Positions 18,738 through 28,461 of a DNA stretch of 64,000 nucleotides are shown here, piece after piece. Position 1 is the first letter of the stretch. Each line of letters opens with the position of its first letter. Position numbers and translations under genes: made by a program. Source of the DNA: Jiella flava (GTDB lineage Bacteria; Pseudomonadota; Alphaproteobacteria; Rhizobiales; Rhizobiaceae). The stretch is from assembly GCF_017349315.1 (NCBI RefSeq), contig NZ_JAFMPP010000007.1, forward strand, positions 153,390-217,389, in the 5' to 3' direction. A model generated the notes under the pieces. The model was not told the origin of the DNA and made no database searches. It worked only from the letters and a program-made list of their open reading frames with translations.

Positions 18738-19529
18738 ATGCGGATCGTTTCGTCTCTGACCTTCGCCTTTTCCCTCACCCTTGCGGGCAGCGCGGCGCCT
18801 CTCGCCTTGGCGCAAGAACAACAGGCGCCGCCCGGCCTCCAAGCCCCCGACGATTCGCCAATGCCAAATCTGCAACCGCCAGGCGGCGAGAACACGCCGC
18901 CGATGGTGGTGCCGGCTCCGGACGAGGGCCCAGGCTCCTCGCCCGACGCCTTCGGCGGCACGCCCTTTAGCGACGACGGCGCGGCCGACGCCCTGCCGAG
19001 CGACGGGCCCCCGAACGCGACCGCCGACGCCAAGCCGAACGAGACCCAAGCGCAAACGCTCGACCGCTTGTTCGGCGAGCTTCGCAAGCAGCCGGACGCG
19101 GACAAGGCCCGCAGCATCGCCGCGCAGATCGAGCGACAGTGGCGCCGGTCCGGCAGCGCCACCGTCGATCTCCTGATGCAGCGCGCGGCCAAGGCGATGG
19201 CCGACCAGAACAACGCCGCGGCCCTCGACGTGCTCGATCAGACCATCGTGCTCGATCCGGCCTATGCCGAGGCTTGGAATCGTCGCGCGACGCTGAATTT
19301 CACCATGAACAAGTTTGGCAAGTCGCTGGCCGACATCGAGCAGACACTTGCCCGCGAACCGCGCCATTGGGGGGCGCTGATGGGCCTCGGGATGATTCTT
19401 GAGCATCTCGACGAGAATCAGAAGGCCTTCGACACCTATATGAAGGTGCTGGCGATCTATCCCGCGCTGAAATCCGCCCAGGACGCCGCCGGACGCCTCG
19501 CTGACGAGTTGACCGGTCCGGTGATTTAG
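18738..19529 (+). CDS. Exported tetratricopeptide-repeat protein
   Basis: A protein of about 263 residues with a signal peptide (MRIVSSLTFAFSLTLAGSAA, ending near LALA|Q). A Pro/Asp/Gly-rich linker of about 70 residues follows, then a C-terminal TPR block. The last part shows the ALDVLDQTIVLDPAYAEAW and SLADIEQTLAREPRHWGAL repeats. It is probably periplasmic and a scaffold; such proteins are common in Rhizobiales with no assigned role. The start is chosen at 18738 so that the signal peptide begins directly; 18720 (MDDPSP) is an alternative and neither has a good ribosome binding site. Its TAG stop lies inside a 48-base perfect palindrome. Confidence 0.83.
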   Translation: MRIVSSLTFAFSLTLAGSAAPLALAQEQQAPPGLQAPDDSPMPNLQPPGGENTPPMVVPAPDEGPGSSPDAFGGTPFSDDGAADALPSDGPPNATADAKPNETQAQTLDRLFGELRKQPDADKARSIAAQIERQWRRSGSATVDLLMQRAAKAMADQNNAAALDVLDQTIVLDPAYAEAWNRRATLNFTMNKFGKSLADIEQTLAREPRHWGALMGLGMILEHLDENQKAFDTYMKVLAIYPALKSAQDAAGRLADELTGPVI

Positions 19530-19597
19530 AGCGTCCTGTCTGCGTCCGATCGGACGCAGACAGGACGCTCTAACTCTCTGAATCGACGCATCGTGCT
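19526..19597 (+). repeat. RIME-like repeat copy A: 48-bp perfect palindrome plus tail
   Basis: Bases 19526-19573 are a perfect palindrome with two 22-base arms (TTAGAGCGTCCTGTCTGCGT and two more bases, mirrored) around GATC. A tail CTGAATCGACGCATCGTGCTT follows to 19597 and is shared with the copies at 34.6, 47.2 and 59.0 kb. The left end supplies the stop codon of the TPR gene. As RNA it would be an extremely stable hairpin and may act as terminator. Confidence 0.85.
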
Positions 19598-19713
19598 TAA
19601 CGGAACGGGCGGCGCCCCTTCGAAACATCACCGCGGCCGATTTTTCGCGACGGCGATAGCGCGTCGCGGCCACAACTGCGATCGATCATGGCGGTTGCTG
19701 CCGACGACCGAAG

Positions 19714-19734
19714 GCCGGGGACATGCCCCGGCCC
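19714..19734 (-). terminator. Hairpin downstream of pyk
   Basis: GGCCGGGG (19714-19721) and CCCCGGCC (19727-19734) form a perfect eight-base stem with a five-base loop, 25 bases after the pyk stop on the minus strand. The T-run is short. Confidence 0.6.
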
Positions 19735-19758
19735 CGTCGAATCATTGGTGATCGGCGA

Positions 19759-21195
19759 TCAGACTGCCGAGAGCCCGTCGGAGCCGATATAGGCGACGCG
19801 CAGCATGTTGGTTGCGCCGGGAGTGCGCAGCGGCACGCCGGCGGTGATGATCACCCGCTCGCCGGACTTGGCATAGCCCTGCTCGACGGCGATGCGGCAG
19901 GCGCGATTGACCATGTCGTCGAGATCCTGGGCATCTTCGGTGACAACACAGTGCAGACCCCAGACCAGCGACAGCCGGCGCGCGGTGGACAGCACCGGCG
20001 ACAGCGCGATAATCGAGGTCTGCGGCCGCTCGCGGGCGGTACGAAGGCCGGTGGTGCCCGTCGCGGTATAGGTGACGATCGCCGAAATCTTCAACGTCTC
20101 GGCCATCTGACGGGCGGCAAGCGACACGGCGTCGGCGCCGGTCGGTTCGGGTTCTGGCCGCTGGGCGAAGATGATGCCGGGATAGAGCGGATCCTTTTCC
20201 ACCCGCTGGGCGATCCGATCCATCATGGCGACCGACTCGACCGGATAGTCGCCCGCCGCAGATTCGGCCGACAGCATGATCGCATCGGCGCCTTCGTAAA
20301 CGGCGATCGAGACGTCAGAGACTTCGGCACGGGTCGGGACCGGGGCTGAGATCATCGATTCCAGCATCTGGGTGGCGACAACCACAGGCTTGCCGGCCTT
20401 GCGGGCGGCGCGGGTGATCCGCTTCTGGATACCCGGCACCGCTTCGAGCGGCACCTCGACACCGAGATCGCCGCGCGCCACCATGATCGCATCGGAGAGT
20501 TCGATGATCTCGTCGAGCCGCTCGACGGCCTGCGGCTTTTCAATCTTCGACAAGAGGAAGGCCCGTCCGCGGGCGATCTTGCGCGCCTCGGCGAGATCGT
20601 CAGGGCGCTGGATAAAGGACAACGCCACCCAGTCGACATCGGCGGCGAGCACCGCGTCGAGATCGGCCCGATCCTTCTCCGTCAGCGCGCCTGTGGCAAG
20701 CGTCGTGTCCGGCAGGCTGACGCCCTTGCGGTCGGAAATCTTGTCGCCGGCCACGACCTTGCATTCGATATGGGTCTGGTCGGTGGCCACGCATTCAAGC
20801 TGCAGCCGACCGTCGTCGATCAACAGCCGGTGGCCGACCTCGACCGCTTCGAGGATTTCCGGATGCGGAAGCTGCACGCGTTGGGCGTCGCCCGGCGCGG
20901 GATTGTCGTCGAGGGTGAAGGTCTGCCCGACCTTGAGGGTGACCTTGCCGTCGGCGAAGCGGCCGACGCGGAGCTTCGGCCCTTGCAGGTCGGCGAGAAT
21001 GCCGATCGGCCGTCCGATCTGCGATTCGACATTACGGATGCGCTGAACCAGCGCCCGCATCAAGTCGTGGTCTGCATGGCTCATATTGATGCGGAAGACG
21101 TCAGCGCCGGCTTCATGCAGCTTGCGGATCATCTCCTCGGACGAGGAAGCCGGCCCCAAGGTCGCGAGAATCTTGACCCTACGATTACGTCTCAT
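19759..21195 (-). CDS. pyk: Pyruvate kinase
   Basis: A 478-residue glycolytic enzyme that transfers phosphate from phosphoenolpyruvate to ADP, giving pyruvate and ATP in the cytoplasm. Present are KILATLGPASSS at the N-terminus, FRINMSHA, the ILADLQGPKLRVG motif, the catalytic lysine region LLSKIEKPQAVE, MVARGDLGVEVP (metal and substrate site), and ATQMLESMI. The C-terminal regulatory domain is complete. The ATG at 21195 overlaps the stop of the upstream DUF1036 gene (ATGA), so the two are coupled, an arrangement common in Rhizobiales. Confidence 0.97.
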   Translation of the reverse strand: MRRNRRVKILATLGPASSSEEMIRKLHEAGADVFRINMSHADHDLMRALVQRIRNVESQIGRPIGILADLQGPKLRVGRFADGKVTLKVGQTFTLDDNPAPGDAQRVQLPHPEILEAVEVGHRLLIDDGRLQLECVATDQTHIECKVVAGDKISDRKGVSLPDTTLATGALTEKDRADLDAVLAADVDWVALSFIQRPDDLAEARKIARGRAFLLSKIEKPQAVERLDEIIELSDAIMVARGDLGVEVPLEAVPGIQKRITRAARKAGKPVVVATQMLESMISAPVPTRAEVSDVSIAVYEGADAIMLSAESAAGDYPVESVAMMDRIAQRVEKDPLYPGIIFAQRPEPEPTGADAVSLAARQMAETLKISAIVTYTATGTTGLRTARERPQTSIIALSPVLSTARRLSLVWGLHCVVTEDAQDLDDMVNRACRIAVEQGYAKSGERVIITAGVPLRTPGATNMLRVAYIGSDGLSAV

Positions 21196-21665
21196 TCTGT
21201 CCCCGATTCCTTACGTGGTGCTTCGGTGAGCTGAACCATCCAGCTCGCCTGCTCGCCGGTGTCGTATTCGCGAAAGCCCATGCGCTGGTAGCCGCGTTTC
21301 AAACAGTCCTTGACGCCGACGATTTTGAATTCGTTTTCCGCGATGCACATATTGATCGGACCCGCCCAGCGATTCCGACCATCGGCATCCTCTGCGTAGA
21401 CGTAGTAGAAGCGCGACGACAACGGGCCTTCGATGATCGATTTACAAGTGGTCGCCGGAATGCGCCACCAGCCCTCGGTAGTCCAACCGGCTTCAGCACG
21501 ATAACCGATCGCAACGCCGACCAGCGACTGGGTGCCGTTGCAGACTCTGAAATCGGCGCGCGCCGCAACGGCGGTCAAAGGGGCTGTCAAAGCGAAAGCG
21601 CCAATGGTCAGAGCGGCAAGGCTGATCGTCTTTCGCATTGCCGAAAATACGCCGTCACCCATCAT
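21192..21665 (-). CDS. DUF1036 exported protein
   Basis: A 157-residue protein with a signal peptide (MRKTISLAALTIGAFALTAP preceded by nine residues) and a mature domain of the DUF1036 family. It carries conserved cysteines in VCNGTQ, TTCKS, NMCI and KDC, which probably form two disulfides in the periplasm. The start is placed at the ATG at 21665, because AGGAAG is six bases upstream; earlier in-frame starts lack support. The GWWRIPATTC and YYVYAED stretches are family-typical. The function is not established. It is translationally coupled to pyk. Confidence 0.88.
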   Translation of the reverse strand: MMGDGVFSAMRKTISLAALTIGAFALTAPLTAVAARADFRVCNGTQSLVGVAIGYRAEAGWTTEGWWRIPATTCKSIIEGPLSSRFYYVYAEDADGRNRWAGPINMCIAENEFKIVGVKDCLKRGYQRMGFREYDTGEQASWMVQLTEAPRKESGTE

Positions 21666-21767
21666 ATCGAACTTCCTGAAAACAAACGATCCTCGATGTG
21701 GCAGTGTTCGCGCTGCAGCAACTCGTGTCAACGATCGGGCGAACTCTGGCATGTCGCCGCCACCTTT

Positions 21768-22757
21768 CTATGACACCGTCGCAACACGGCGGGGGCGTGC
21801 GAAAAAAATACCCAGCAGAATGAGGCTTCCGCCAACGATCTGGGTGGGACCCAAAGCTTCGCCGGCAAAAATCCATCCGAACGCCGCGGCGGCGACGGCT
21901 TCGATGAAGATCACCAGCGACGAGAAGGCGGCCGATAGTACACCGAGCGCCACCGATAGAAGCCCCTGCCCGCCGGCATGACTGACAATGCCGAGCGCCG
22001 CAAGATTCAAGGCTCCGGATAACGAATGCGGCAGCAAGGCATCGTCAGAGACAAGCGCCACCGGAAACAGCACCGCGACCGTGATCACGGTCGACAGCAA
22101 GGTCGTCGTCCCGGCACCGGATCCGCCGCGCGCCCGTCGCATGGCGAGAAAATAGAGGCCGAAGAACAACGAGGTGATGAGGCCGAAGACGTCGCCGAGC
22201 GGCGATCCCGTGCCGCCGTCGGAATGGACGATCAATAGGGCCGCGCCCGGCACGCAGACCGCGAGGCCTCCGAAGGTGCGTTTCGAAACCGATTCGCCGA
22301 TCGTCACTTGCGACAACAGCGCCACCCAGAGCGGCGCAAGGCAAGCAAAGAAGGTCGCATTGGCGATCGTCGTGTGCATGATGGCGAGATGCCAAAAGGC
22401 CAAATCGCCCGCGAAAAATACGCCAGCCAGGACCACGGCCCGGTGATCGAGCGGCTTTTTGGGCGCTTTCGCGGGACGCCGTCTTGCGGCACGGAGTTCC
22501 AGCCCCGCCCACAGCGCCAACAGCGGCAGCGAGGTCAGCGCCCGCCAGAACGCACTGGTAAACGATCCGACATCGGCATTGCGCACAAAGACCGGCGAGA
22601 TCGCCATGCAAGCCGCCCCGAGAATCAGCAGCACCACCGCCATCCCCGCCGACAGGACCAACGGGGTTGCCAGAGTCTCGACGATGACCGGACCTTGCGC
22701 GGTGAGAGCAGGACCGGCCTCGGCCTCGCGCGTGGCATCTTCAAATTCGAGGGACAT
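21768..22757 (-). CDS. DMT-superfamily (EamA) exporter, second in the window
   Basis: A 329-residue membrane protein with ten predicted helices in two EamA halves. The first 35 residues are polar and cytoplasmic; the first helix is PLVLSAGMAVVLLILGAACM. Both EamA repeats are visible (FWRALTSLPLLALWAGLEL, then GQGLLSVALGVLSAAFSSLVIFIE). The start is taken as ATG 22757 (MSLEFEDATRE); the frame stays open to 22847 but the added residues look non-coding. The substrate is unknown. It precedes the DUF1036-pyk pair on the same strand but is separated from it by about 100 bases. Confidence 0.85.
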   Translation of the reverse strand: MSLEFEDATREAEAGPALTAQGPVIVETLATPLVLSAGMAVVLLILGAACMAISPVFVRNADVGSFTSAFWRALTSLPLLALWAGLELRAARRRPAKAPKKPLDHRAVVLAGVFFAGDLAFWHLAIMHTTIANATFFACLAPLWVALLSQVTIGESVSKRTFGGLAVCVPGAALLIVHSDGGTGSPLGDVFGLITSLFFGLYFLAMRRARGGSGAGTTTLLSTVITVAVLFPVALVSDDALLPHSLSGALNLAALGIVSHAGGQGLLSVALGVLSAAFSSLVIFIEAVAAAAFGWIFAGEALGPTQIVGGSLILLGIFFARPRRVATVS

Positions 22758-23040
22758 GGAAAAACCTGCTGGGGCGGCGGACTTGTTCCGCAGGCACATC
22801 CATATGCCCCACGGCAGCTGGTGCAAAGTCGAAGACCATAAATTCATCGTCCCAGCCTGACCGATGGAGCAAGATCACCGGCCCCGATCAGGATGCGAGA
22901 GCCCCCTTGGCCGCCAGCGATCCAGATTTTCAGCGCCGTCGCGGCCCGCCGATCGCCGCGACGCTCCGGCTAAAGGCTTGAAGCGAACGGCGCGTGTCCG
23001 ATATGCGGCCGCAACCAGCGAATCGACGGAGACCAGTCCC

Positions 23041-23349
23041 ATGACCGACCTTTCAGATGCCGAGCGCACAGCCCTCGAAGCGGCGGCCTTTCGGCGGCTG
23101 CGCGACCATCTGCGCGAGCGCACCGACGTCCAGAACATCGATCTGATGAATCTCGCCGGCTTTTGCCGCAACTGCCTGTCGAATTGGTATCGCGAGGCTG
23201 CCGAAGCGCAGGGAATCGCGATGACCAAAGACACCTCGCGGGAGATCGTCTACGGCATGCCCTATGATGAATGGCGGGAAAAATACCAGCGCGAGGCGAG
23301 CGCCGATGCGCAGGCGGCCTTCACCGCCAAGGCCAAGAGCGATTCCTGA
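23041..23349 (+). CDS. DUF1244 small protein
   Basis: A 102-residue soluble protein of the DUF1244 family, starting MTDLSDAERT with GGAGA a normal distance upstream of ATG 23041. The signature stretches are QNIDLMNLAGFCRNCLSNWY and VYGMPYDEWREKYQ. The CRNC pair could bind a metal, but this is an inference. No function is established. It lies close to gapR on the same strand, a neighbourhood seen in several Rhizobiales together with pyk and DUF1036. Confidence 0.9.
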   Translation: MTDLSDAERTALEAAAFRRLRDHLRERTDVQNIDLMNLAGFCRNCLSNWYREAAEAQGIAMTKDTSREIVYGMPYDEWREKYQREASADAQAAFTAKAKSDS

Positions 23350-23535
23350 CCGCGGGCAGAGCCGCGGCTGAGCGCCCGTCCCATGCGCCGCGATGCCTCG
23401 GCTTCGACCAGGACCGGCACACAGGGCCGGCACCATGGTAACGAAAGGCTTAGGAAAGCCCGTTAAATGCTGACGGCCAAATCCAAACTAGAGGGCGGTG
23501 CCGGCAATGGCCGCCGCGAGAAAACGGAGTTCCCC

Positions 23536-23799
23536 ATGTCTGACGTCAACGGTGTCGCCCAGGACCACCTGCGCTCCTTCGTCGAGCGGATCGAGCGTCT
23601 CGAAGAGGAAAAGAAGACGATTTCGGACGACATCAAGGACGTCTATGCCGAGGCCAAGGGCAATGGCTTCGACACCAAGGTGCTGCGCAAGGTGATCTCT
23701 CTGCGCAAGCAGGACGCCGACGAACGCCAGGAGCAGGAAGCGATTCTCGACCTCTATCTGCAGGCGCTCGGCATGGCGCCAAGCATGAGCGAAGGCTGA
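23536..23799 (+). CDS. gapR: GapR-family (DUF2312) nucleoid-associated protein
   Basis: An 87-residue protein starting [20 protein letters not shown], with CGGAG upstream of ATG 23536. It is the DUF2312 family, whose Caulobacter member GapR forms a tetrameric clamp on overtwisted, AT-rich DNA and assists topoisomerases and replication. The long first helix ([20 protein letters not shown]) and the basic [17 protein letters not shown] stretch, which contacts DNA in the family, are both present. It is the only clear chromosome-organisation gene in the window. It is convergent with lolD, with a hairpin between them. Confidence 0.9.
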   Translation: MSDVNGVAQDHLRSFVERIERLEEEKKTISDDIKDVYAEAKGNGFDTKVLRKVISLRKQDADERQEQEAILDLYLQALGMAPSMSEG

Positions 23800-23815
23800 C
23801 GTTCCGCATCGCGCA

Positions 23816-23845
23816 GCAGGGCCTTGCGAACCGCCAGTGCCCTGC
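23816..23845. terminator. Hairpin between convergent gapR and lolD
   Basis: GCAGGGC (23816-23822) pairs with GCCCTGC (23839-23845) in the 52-base gap between two convergent genes. There is no T-run. Confidence 0.4.
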
Positions 23846-23851
23846 CCGCAA

Positions 23852-24547
23852 TCAATCCATTTCGAACGGCACGATCTTGCCGGCGTCGAGGGTGATCGCA
23901 TGATCCATCCGCCGCGCGAGATCGTGGTTGTGCGTTGCAATCAGCGCCGCGACGCCCGATTGACGGACCAGCGCCGTCAGAGCGTCGAAGACATAGCCCG
24001 ACGTCGTCGGATCGAGATTGCCGGTGGGCTCGTCGGCGAGGAGCACATGGGGGGAATTGGCCACCGCCCGGGCGATCGCCACGCGCTGCTGCTCGCCCCC
24101 CGACAGCTCCGCAGGTCGGTGCGCCGAGCGCGCGCCGATCCGCATATAATCGAGCAGTTCCTGCGCCCTGGCGGCCGCATCTTGGCGCGGCAGTCCGGCG
24201 ATCATCTGCGGCAGCATGACGTTTTCGAGGGCCGAAAATTCCGGCAACAGGTGGTGGAACTGATAGACGAAGCCGATCGCCTGGCGGCGCATCGCTGTGC
24301 GCTTCTCGTCGCCGAGCGTGCCGCAGGCGACACCGCCGACGAAGACCTCGCCACGATCCGGCCGGTCGAGCAGACCGGCGATATGCAGCAGCGTCGACTT
24401 GCCGGCTCCGGAGGGCGCGACGAGCGCCACCATCTCGCCCGGCGCGATCGTCAATTCCGCCGCATCGAGAATGACGAGATGGTTCTCGCCCTGCCGATAC
24501 TCCTTGCCGACTGCTTCGAGCCGGAGCGCTTGATTCTCTGCCATCAT
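23852..24547 (-). CDS. lolD: Lipoprotein-releasing ABC transporter ATPase LolD
   Basis: A 231-residue ATPase of the LolCDE/MacB type, which powers release of lipoproteins from the inner membrane to the LolA chaperone. Walker A reads APSGAGKST near residues 45-52, with Ala in place of the usual first Gly. The signature LSGGEQQR and Walker [13 protein letters not shown] are intact. The [12 protein letters not shown] and [18 protein letters not shown] stretches are typical of LolD. Its start overlaps the stop of the LolE-like permease (24544-24547), so the subunits are made coupled. Confidence 0.94.
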   Translation of the reverse strand: MMAENQALRLEAVGKEYRQGENHLVILDAAELTIAPGEMVALVAPSGAGKSTLLHIAGLLDRPDRGEVFVGGVACGTLGDEKRTAMRRQAIGFVYQFHHLLPEFSALENVMLPQMIAGLPRQDAAARAQELLDYMRIGARSAHRPAELSGGEQQRVAIARAVANSPHVLLADEPTGNLDPTTSGYVFDALTALVRQSGVAALIATHNHDLARRMDHAITLDAGKIVPFEMD

Positions 24548-25842
24548 TCGTACCGCAAGGCCTCGACCGGATCGAGCCGCGATGCCCGCCAGGAGGGAAG
24601 GATCGTTGCCAGGAAGGACAGGCCGATCGCCATCGACACGACCAGAATGACCTCGGTGCTGTCCACTTCCGCCGGAAGCTGGCTGAGGAAATAGAATTCC
24701 GGATTGAACAGCACCACGCCGGTCACCCAGGAGAAGAACTGGCGGATGCTTTCGATATTGAGGCAGAACACCAGCCCGAGGACGAAACCGGCCAGCGTGC
24801 CGGCAACACCGATCGAGGCGCCGGTGATCAGGAATACCCGCATCACCGCCCCCTTGGTCGCACCCATGGTGCGCAGGATGGCGATATCGCGGCCCTTGTC
24901 CTTCACCAGCATGAACAGGCCGGAAATGATGTTCAGCGCCGCGACGAGAACGATCAGCGTCAAGATGATGAACATCACGTTCCGCTCGACATTCAGCGCC
25001 GAGAAGAAGCTCTCGTTCTGGGTCTGCCAGGTGGCCGTGTAGACCGGCCGCCCGGCCGCCTTCTCGATCGCCGGCTGCATGGCGGCGACATCGTCCGGAT
25101 CGTCGACAAAGACCTCGATCGACTGAACTTTGTTGTCCTGATTGAAATAGAGCTGGGCCTCCGACAGCGGCATGTACACATAGGCCGCGTCGAATTCCGA
25201 CAGGCCGATCTCGAAGATCGCCGTCACCGGATAGGCCTTGATCCGCGGGCTGGTGCCAAAGGGGGTGACGTCACCATCGGGGGAAACCAGAGTGATGTTG
25301 TCGCCGAGCCTCAATCCCAATGCCTGCGCCAGCCGGCTGCCAACGGCAACGCCCTGCCCGGTGTCGAAGCCTTTGAGCGTCCCAAGCTTGATGTTCGACG
25401 AGACCGGCTTGAGCTGCTCCAGATCCTTCAGCAGCGTGCCCTTCACAAGCGCGCCGGACGAGCCCTGACCCGGCCCCTGCGCCAGCACCTGGCCCTGCAC
25501 CATCGGCATGACGAATTTGACGCCCGGAACCTTGGCGATCCGCGCGGCGACTTCCTTGTAGTCGGTGAAGGGGCTGTCCATCGCATAGACGACGATGTGG
25601 CCGTTGACGCCGAGGATGCGCTGCAAAAGCTCACCGCGAAAGCCGTTCATCACCGACATGACGATGATCAGCGCGGCAACGCCGAGCATGATGCCGACGA
25701 AGGAGAAGCCGGCGATCACCGACACGCCGGCATCGCGGCGGCGCGAGCGCAGATAGCGGCCCGCAATCATCCATTCGAAGCGCGAGAACGGCTTGCTGCC
25801 CCGGGTCGCGTCGGCCGGAGCGGGATTCTCCGGCAGGCTCAT
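24544..25842 (-). CDS. lolE: Lipoprotein-releasing ABC permease LolE/LolC type
   Basis: A 432-residue inner-membrane subunit with one N-terminal helix (near residues 38-65), a large periplasmic domain, and three C-terminal helices (near 285-310, 335-360 and 395-415). It contains [20 protein letters not shown] and the C-terminal [18 protein letters not shown] end of the family. A single permease gene in one operon with lolD is usual in alphaproteobacteria, where it is thought to act as a homodimer in place of LolC plus LolE. Start and stop overlap by four bases with proS (upstream) and lolD (downstream). Confidence 0.94.
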   Translation of the reverse strand: MSLPENPAPADATRGSKPFSRFEWMIAGRYLRSRRRDAGVSVIAGFSFVGIMLGVAALIIVMSVMNGFRGELLQRILGVNGHIVVYAMDSPFTDYKEVAARIAKVPGVKFVMPMVQGQVLAQGPGQGSSGALVKGTLLKDLEQLKPVSSNIKLGTLKGFDTGQGVAVGSRLAQALGLRLGDNITLVSPDGDVTPFGTSPRIKAYPVTAIFEIGLSEFDAAYVYMPLSEAQLYFNQDNKVQSIEVFVDDPDDVAAMQPAIEKAAGRPVYTATWQTQNESFFSALNVERNVMFIILTLIVLVAALNIISGLFMLVKDKGRDIAILRTMGATKGAVMRVFLITGASIGVAGTLAGFVLGLVFCLNIESIRQFFSWVTGVVLFNPEFYFLSQLPAEVDSTEVILVVSMAIGLSFLATILPSWRASRLDPVEALRYE

Positions 25843-27161
25843 GCGGTCACCCTGGCAACAACCGAGGCGAGCGGGATTGTTTCCCGCTCACCGGTCGCGC
25901 GGACCTTCACCTCCGCCTCCCCGGCCTTGGCGCCGCGCGGCCCGACGATCACCTGCATCGGCAGGCCGATCAGATCCATGGTCGCGAATTTGGCGCCGGC
26001 GCGGGTATCCTGATCGTCATAGAGCACGTCGACGCCGGCCTTTTCGAGCTCGGCATAGATCGTCTCGCAGGCCGCGTCGCAGTCGGCGTCGCCGGGCTTC
26101 ATGTTGATCAGGCCGACATCGAAGGGCGCCACCGACCTCGGCCAGATGATCCCGGCTTCGTCGTGGGACGCCTCGATGATCGCCGCGATCAACCGGCTCG
26201 GCCCGATGCCGTATGAGCCCATGTGGACCGGTATGTCCTTGCCCTCCGGACCGGTGACGACGGCGTTCATCGGCTCGGAATATTTGGTGCCAAAATAGAA
26301 GATGTGACCGACCTCGATGCCCCGCGCGGCGACCTTGTCGGCGTCGGGCAGCCCATCCCAGAGCGCGGTGTCGTGCATCTCGTCGGTCGCCGCATAAGGC
26401 GTCGTCCAGTCCTTGACGATCGCCGCCAGTTCGGCAGCGTCGGCGAAGTTGACGTCGGCGCCCGGCACGCTCATGGCGAGGAAGTCGCGATGGCAGAATA
26501 CCTCGCTCTCGCCGGTCGAGGCCAGGATGATGAATTCGTGGCTGAGATCGCCGCCGATCGGGCCGGTGTCGGCGCGCATCGGGATGACCTTCACGCCGCA
26601 CCGGTTGAAGGTTCGCAGATAGGCGACGAACATCCGGTGATAGGCCGTCTGCGCCGACTCGAAGTCGAGGTCGAAGGAATAGGCGTCCTTCATCAGGAAC
26701 TCGCGCGAGCGCATCACGCCGAAGCGCGGCCGCACCTCGTCACGGAACTTCCATTGGATGTGATAGAGATTGAGCGGCAGATCCTTGTAGGAGCGGATCG
26801 ACGACCGGAAGATATCGGTGACCATCTCCTCATTGGTCGGACCGAACAAAAGCTCGCGCTCGTGGCGATCCTCGATCCGCAGCATCTCCTTGCCGTAAGC
26901 CTCGTAGCGGCCGCTCTCGCGCCACAGATCGGCGGACTGGATCGTCGGCATCAACAATTCGACGGCGCCGGAGCGGTTCTGTTCTTCGCGGATGATCGCA
27001 CAAACCTTGTCGAGCACCCGCTTGCCCATCGGCAGGAAGGAATAGATGCCCGCCGCCTGCTGCCGGATCATGCCCGCCCGCAGCATCAGCCGATGCGAGA
27101 CGATCTCCGCTTCCTTGGGATTTTCCTTGAGGATGGGCAGGAAATACCGCGACAGACGCAT
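25839..27161 (-). CDS. proS: Prolyl-tRNA synthetase, short alphaproteobacterial form
   Basis: A 440-residue class II synthetase that charges tRNA-Pro with proline. It begins [20 protein letters not shown], and carries motif 2 ([25 protein letters not shown]) and the motif 3 region [18 protein letters not shown]. It is much shorter than the 570-residue E. coli enzyme because the editing (INS) domain between motifs 2 and 3 is missing, as is usual in alphaproteobacteria; misacylated Ala-tRNA-Pro must be cleared by a separate protein that is not seen here. It is the first gene of the coupled proS-lolE-lolD operon. Confidence 0.95.
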   Translation of the reverse strand: MRLSRYFLPILKENPKEAEIVSHRLMLRAGMIRQQAAGIYSFLPMGKRVLDKVCAIIREEQNRSGAVELLMPTIQSADLWRESGRYEAYGKEMLRIEDRHERELLFGPTNEEMVTDIFRSSIRSYKDLPLNLYHIQWKFRDEVRPRFGVMRSREFLMKDAYSFDLDFESAQTAYHRMFVAYLRTFNRCGVKVIPMRADTGPIGGDLSHEFIILASTGESEVFCHRDFLAMSVPGADVNFADAAELAAIVKDWTTPYAATDEMHDTALWDGLPDADKVAARGIEVGHIFYFGTKYSEPMNAVVTGPEGKDIPVHMGSYGIGPSRLIAAIIEASHDEAGIIWPRSVAPFDVGLINMKPGDADCDAACETIYAELEKAGVDVLYDDQDTRAGAKFATMDLIGLPMQVIVGPRGAKAGEAEVKVRATGERETIPLASVVARVTA

Positions 27162-27448
27162 GGTTGGTCCGATCTGCTTTCAAAAATGGCGATGGGCGCG
27201 TGCTGATGCGGCTCTTAACCGCTCACAACTGCGATGAAAAGATGACATTTGCGGATCGCACCGACGGGCGCGGGCGCGCGGGCGATCCGCCGCCACTTCG
27301 CCCGCTGTCGAGACACCGCATGCGGGCCCAACCGACGGGCGCGCGAAGGCCGATAAGCCGGGGGTTGCCACGCGGCGACGACCAGGCGATCAAACTGCGC
27401 CCGCGGCTTGCACCAGCCTTGCGCGGGCGCTGCTCTCGTTCGTCGATT

Positions 27449-28369
27449 TCAGGGCACGGCGGCGCCGTTCACCGGCAAGCGGACACCGTAGAGACTCGTC
27501 GTGCCGCAAATATAGAGGTAATTCCGCTTCGGTCCGCCAAAGCAGACATTTGCCACCACTTCCGGCACTTTGATCCTGCCGATCAGCGTACCGTCGGGGT
27601 CAAAGCAATGGACGCCATCGGCCGCGCTCGTCCAGATCCGCCCCTCGGTGTCGAGCCGGAAGCCGTCGAACAGGCCGCTGGTGCAATCGGCAAAGACGCC
27701 CTTATCGGTCAGCCTACCGTCATCGGCAACGGCGAAGCGGCGGATATGCGCCGGGCCGTCATCCGGGTGATGGGTGCGGCCGGTATCGACGATATAGAGC
27801 AGCCGCTCATCCGGCGAAAAGGCGAGCCCATTCGGCTGGACGAAGTCGTCGGCGACGACCGTCACAGCACCGCTCTGTCCATCGATCCGATAAACTCGGT
27901 TGGCCTGCTGCTCGCTCTCGGCCTTGTTGCCCTCGTAATCGGAATCGATGCCGTAGGTCGGATCGGTGAACCAGATCGAAGTGTCGGATTTCACCACGAC
28001 ATCGTTGGGGCTGTTCAGACGCTTGCCTTCGTAGCGATCGGCCAAGGTCACGACGCGGCCGTCGAACTCCGTGCGCGAGACCCGCCGCCCGCCATGTTCG
28101 CAGGAAACGAGCCGTCCCTGACGGTCGGTGGTGTTGCCGTTGGAGTTGCCCGAAGGCTGGCGAAACACCGAGACGGCGCCACTCGCCTCGTCGAGGCGCA
28201 GCATGCGATCGTTGGGAATGTCCGACCAGACGAGAGAGCGCCCCGCCGGAAAATATGCCGGCCCCTCGGCCCAGCGGCAGCCCTCGAATAGCCGGTCGAC
28301 CCGCGCCGTCGGGATATGCAGCCGCCGAAAGCGCGGATCCAGCACCTCGAAGTCGATATCGAGCATCAT
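27449..28369 (-). CDS. SMP-30/gluconolactonase family protein
   Basis: A 306-residue six-bladed beta-propeller of the SMP-30 lactonase family, probably hydrolysing a sugar lactone in the cytoplasm. The family metal ligands are recognisable: Glu in the CRWAEGPAYF stretch, Asn in RLNSPNDVVV, and Asp in LYIVDTG (propeller centre). AGGGAGA before ATG 28369 selects this start over one five codons upstream. It is the last gene of the CUT2 sugar transporter operon, 92 bases after the second permease, so its substrate is probably derived from the transported sugar. No signal peptide is visible. Confidence 0.88.
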   Translation of the reverse strand: MMLDIDFEVLDPRFRRLHIPTARVDRLFEGCRWAEGPAYFPAGRSLVWSDIPNDRMLRLDEASGAVSVFRQPSGNSNGNTTDRQGRLVSCEHGGRRVSRTEFDGRVVTLADRYEGKRLNSPNDVVVKSDTSIWFTDPTYGIDSDYEGNKAESEQQANRVYRIDGQSGAVTVVADDFVQPNGLAFSPDERLLYIVDTGRTHHPDDGPAHIRRFAVADDGRLTDKGVFADCTSGLFDGFRLDTEGRIWTSAADGVHCFDPDGTLIGRIKVPEVVANVCFGGPKRNYLYICGTTSLYGVRLPVNGAAVP

Positions 28370-28461
28370 TGATTTCTCCCTCACGTCGCCAACCAGCCTC
28401 TTGGGCTCAGGCCCAGCGAAAGGCCTCTATCCGGCTTCTCGGTCTCTCCGCGGCATCCGGC

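Noticed and set aside
19759..21752. A longer DUF1036 protein starting at 21752
   Set aside because: The extra residues are not hydrophobic or conserved in pattern, while AGGAAG before the ATG at 21665 gives a good start followed by a signal peptide.
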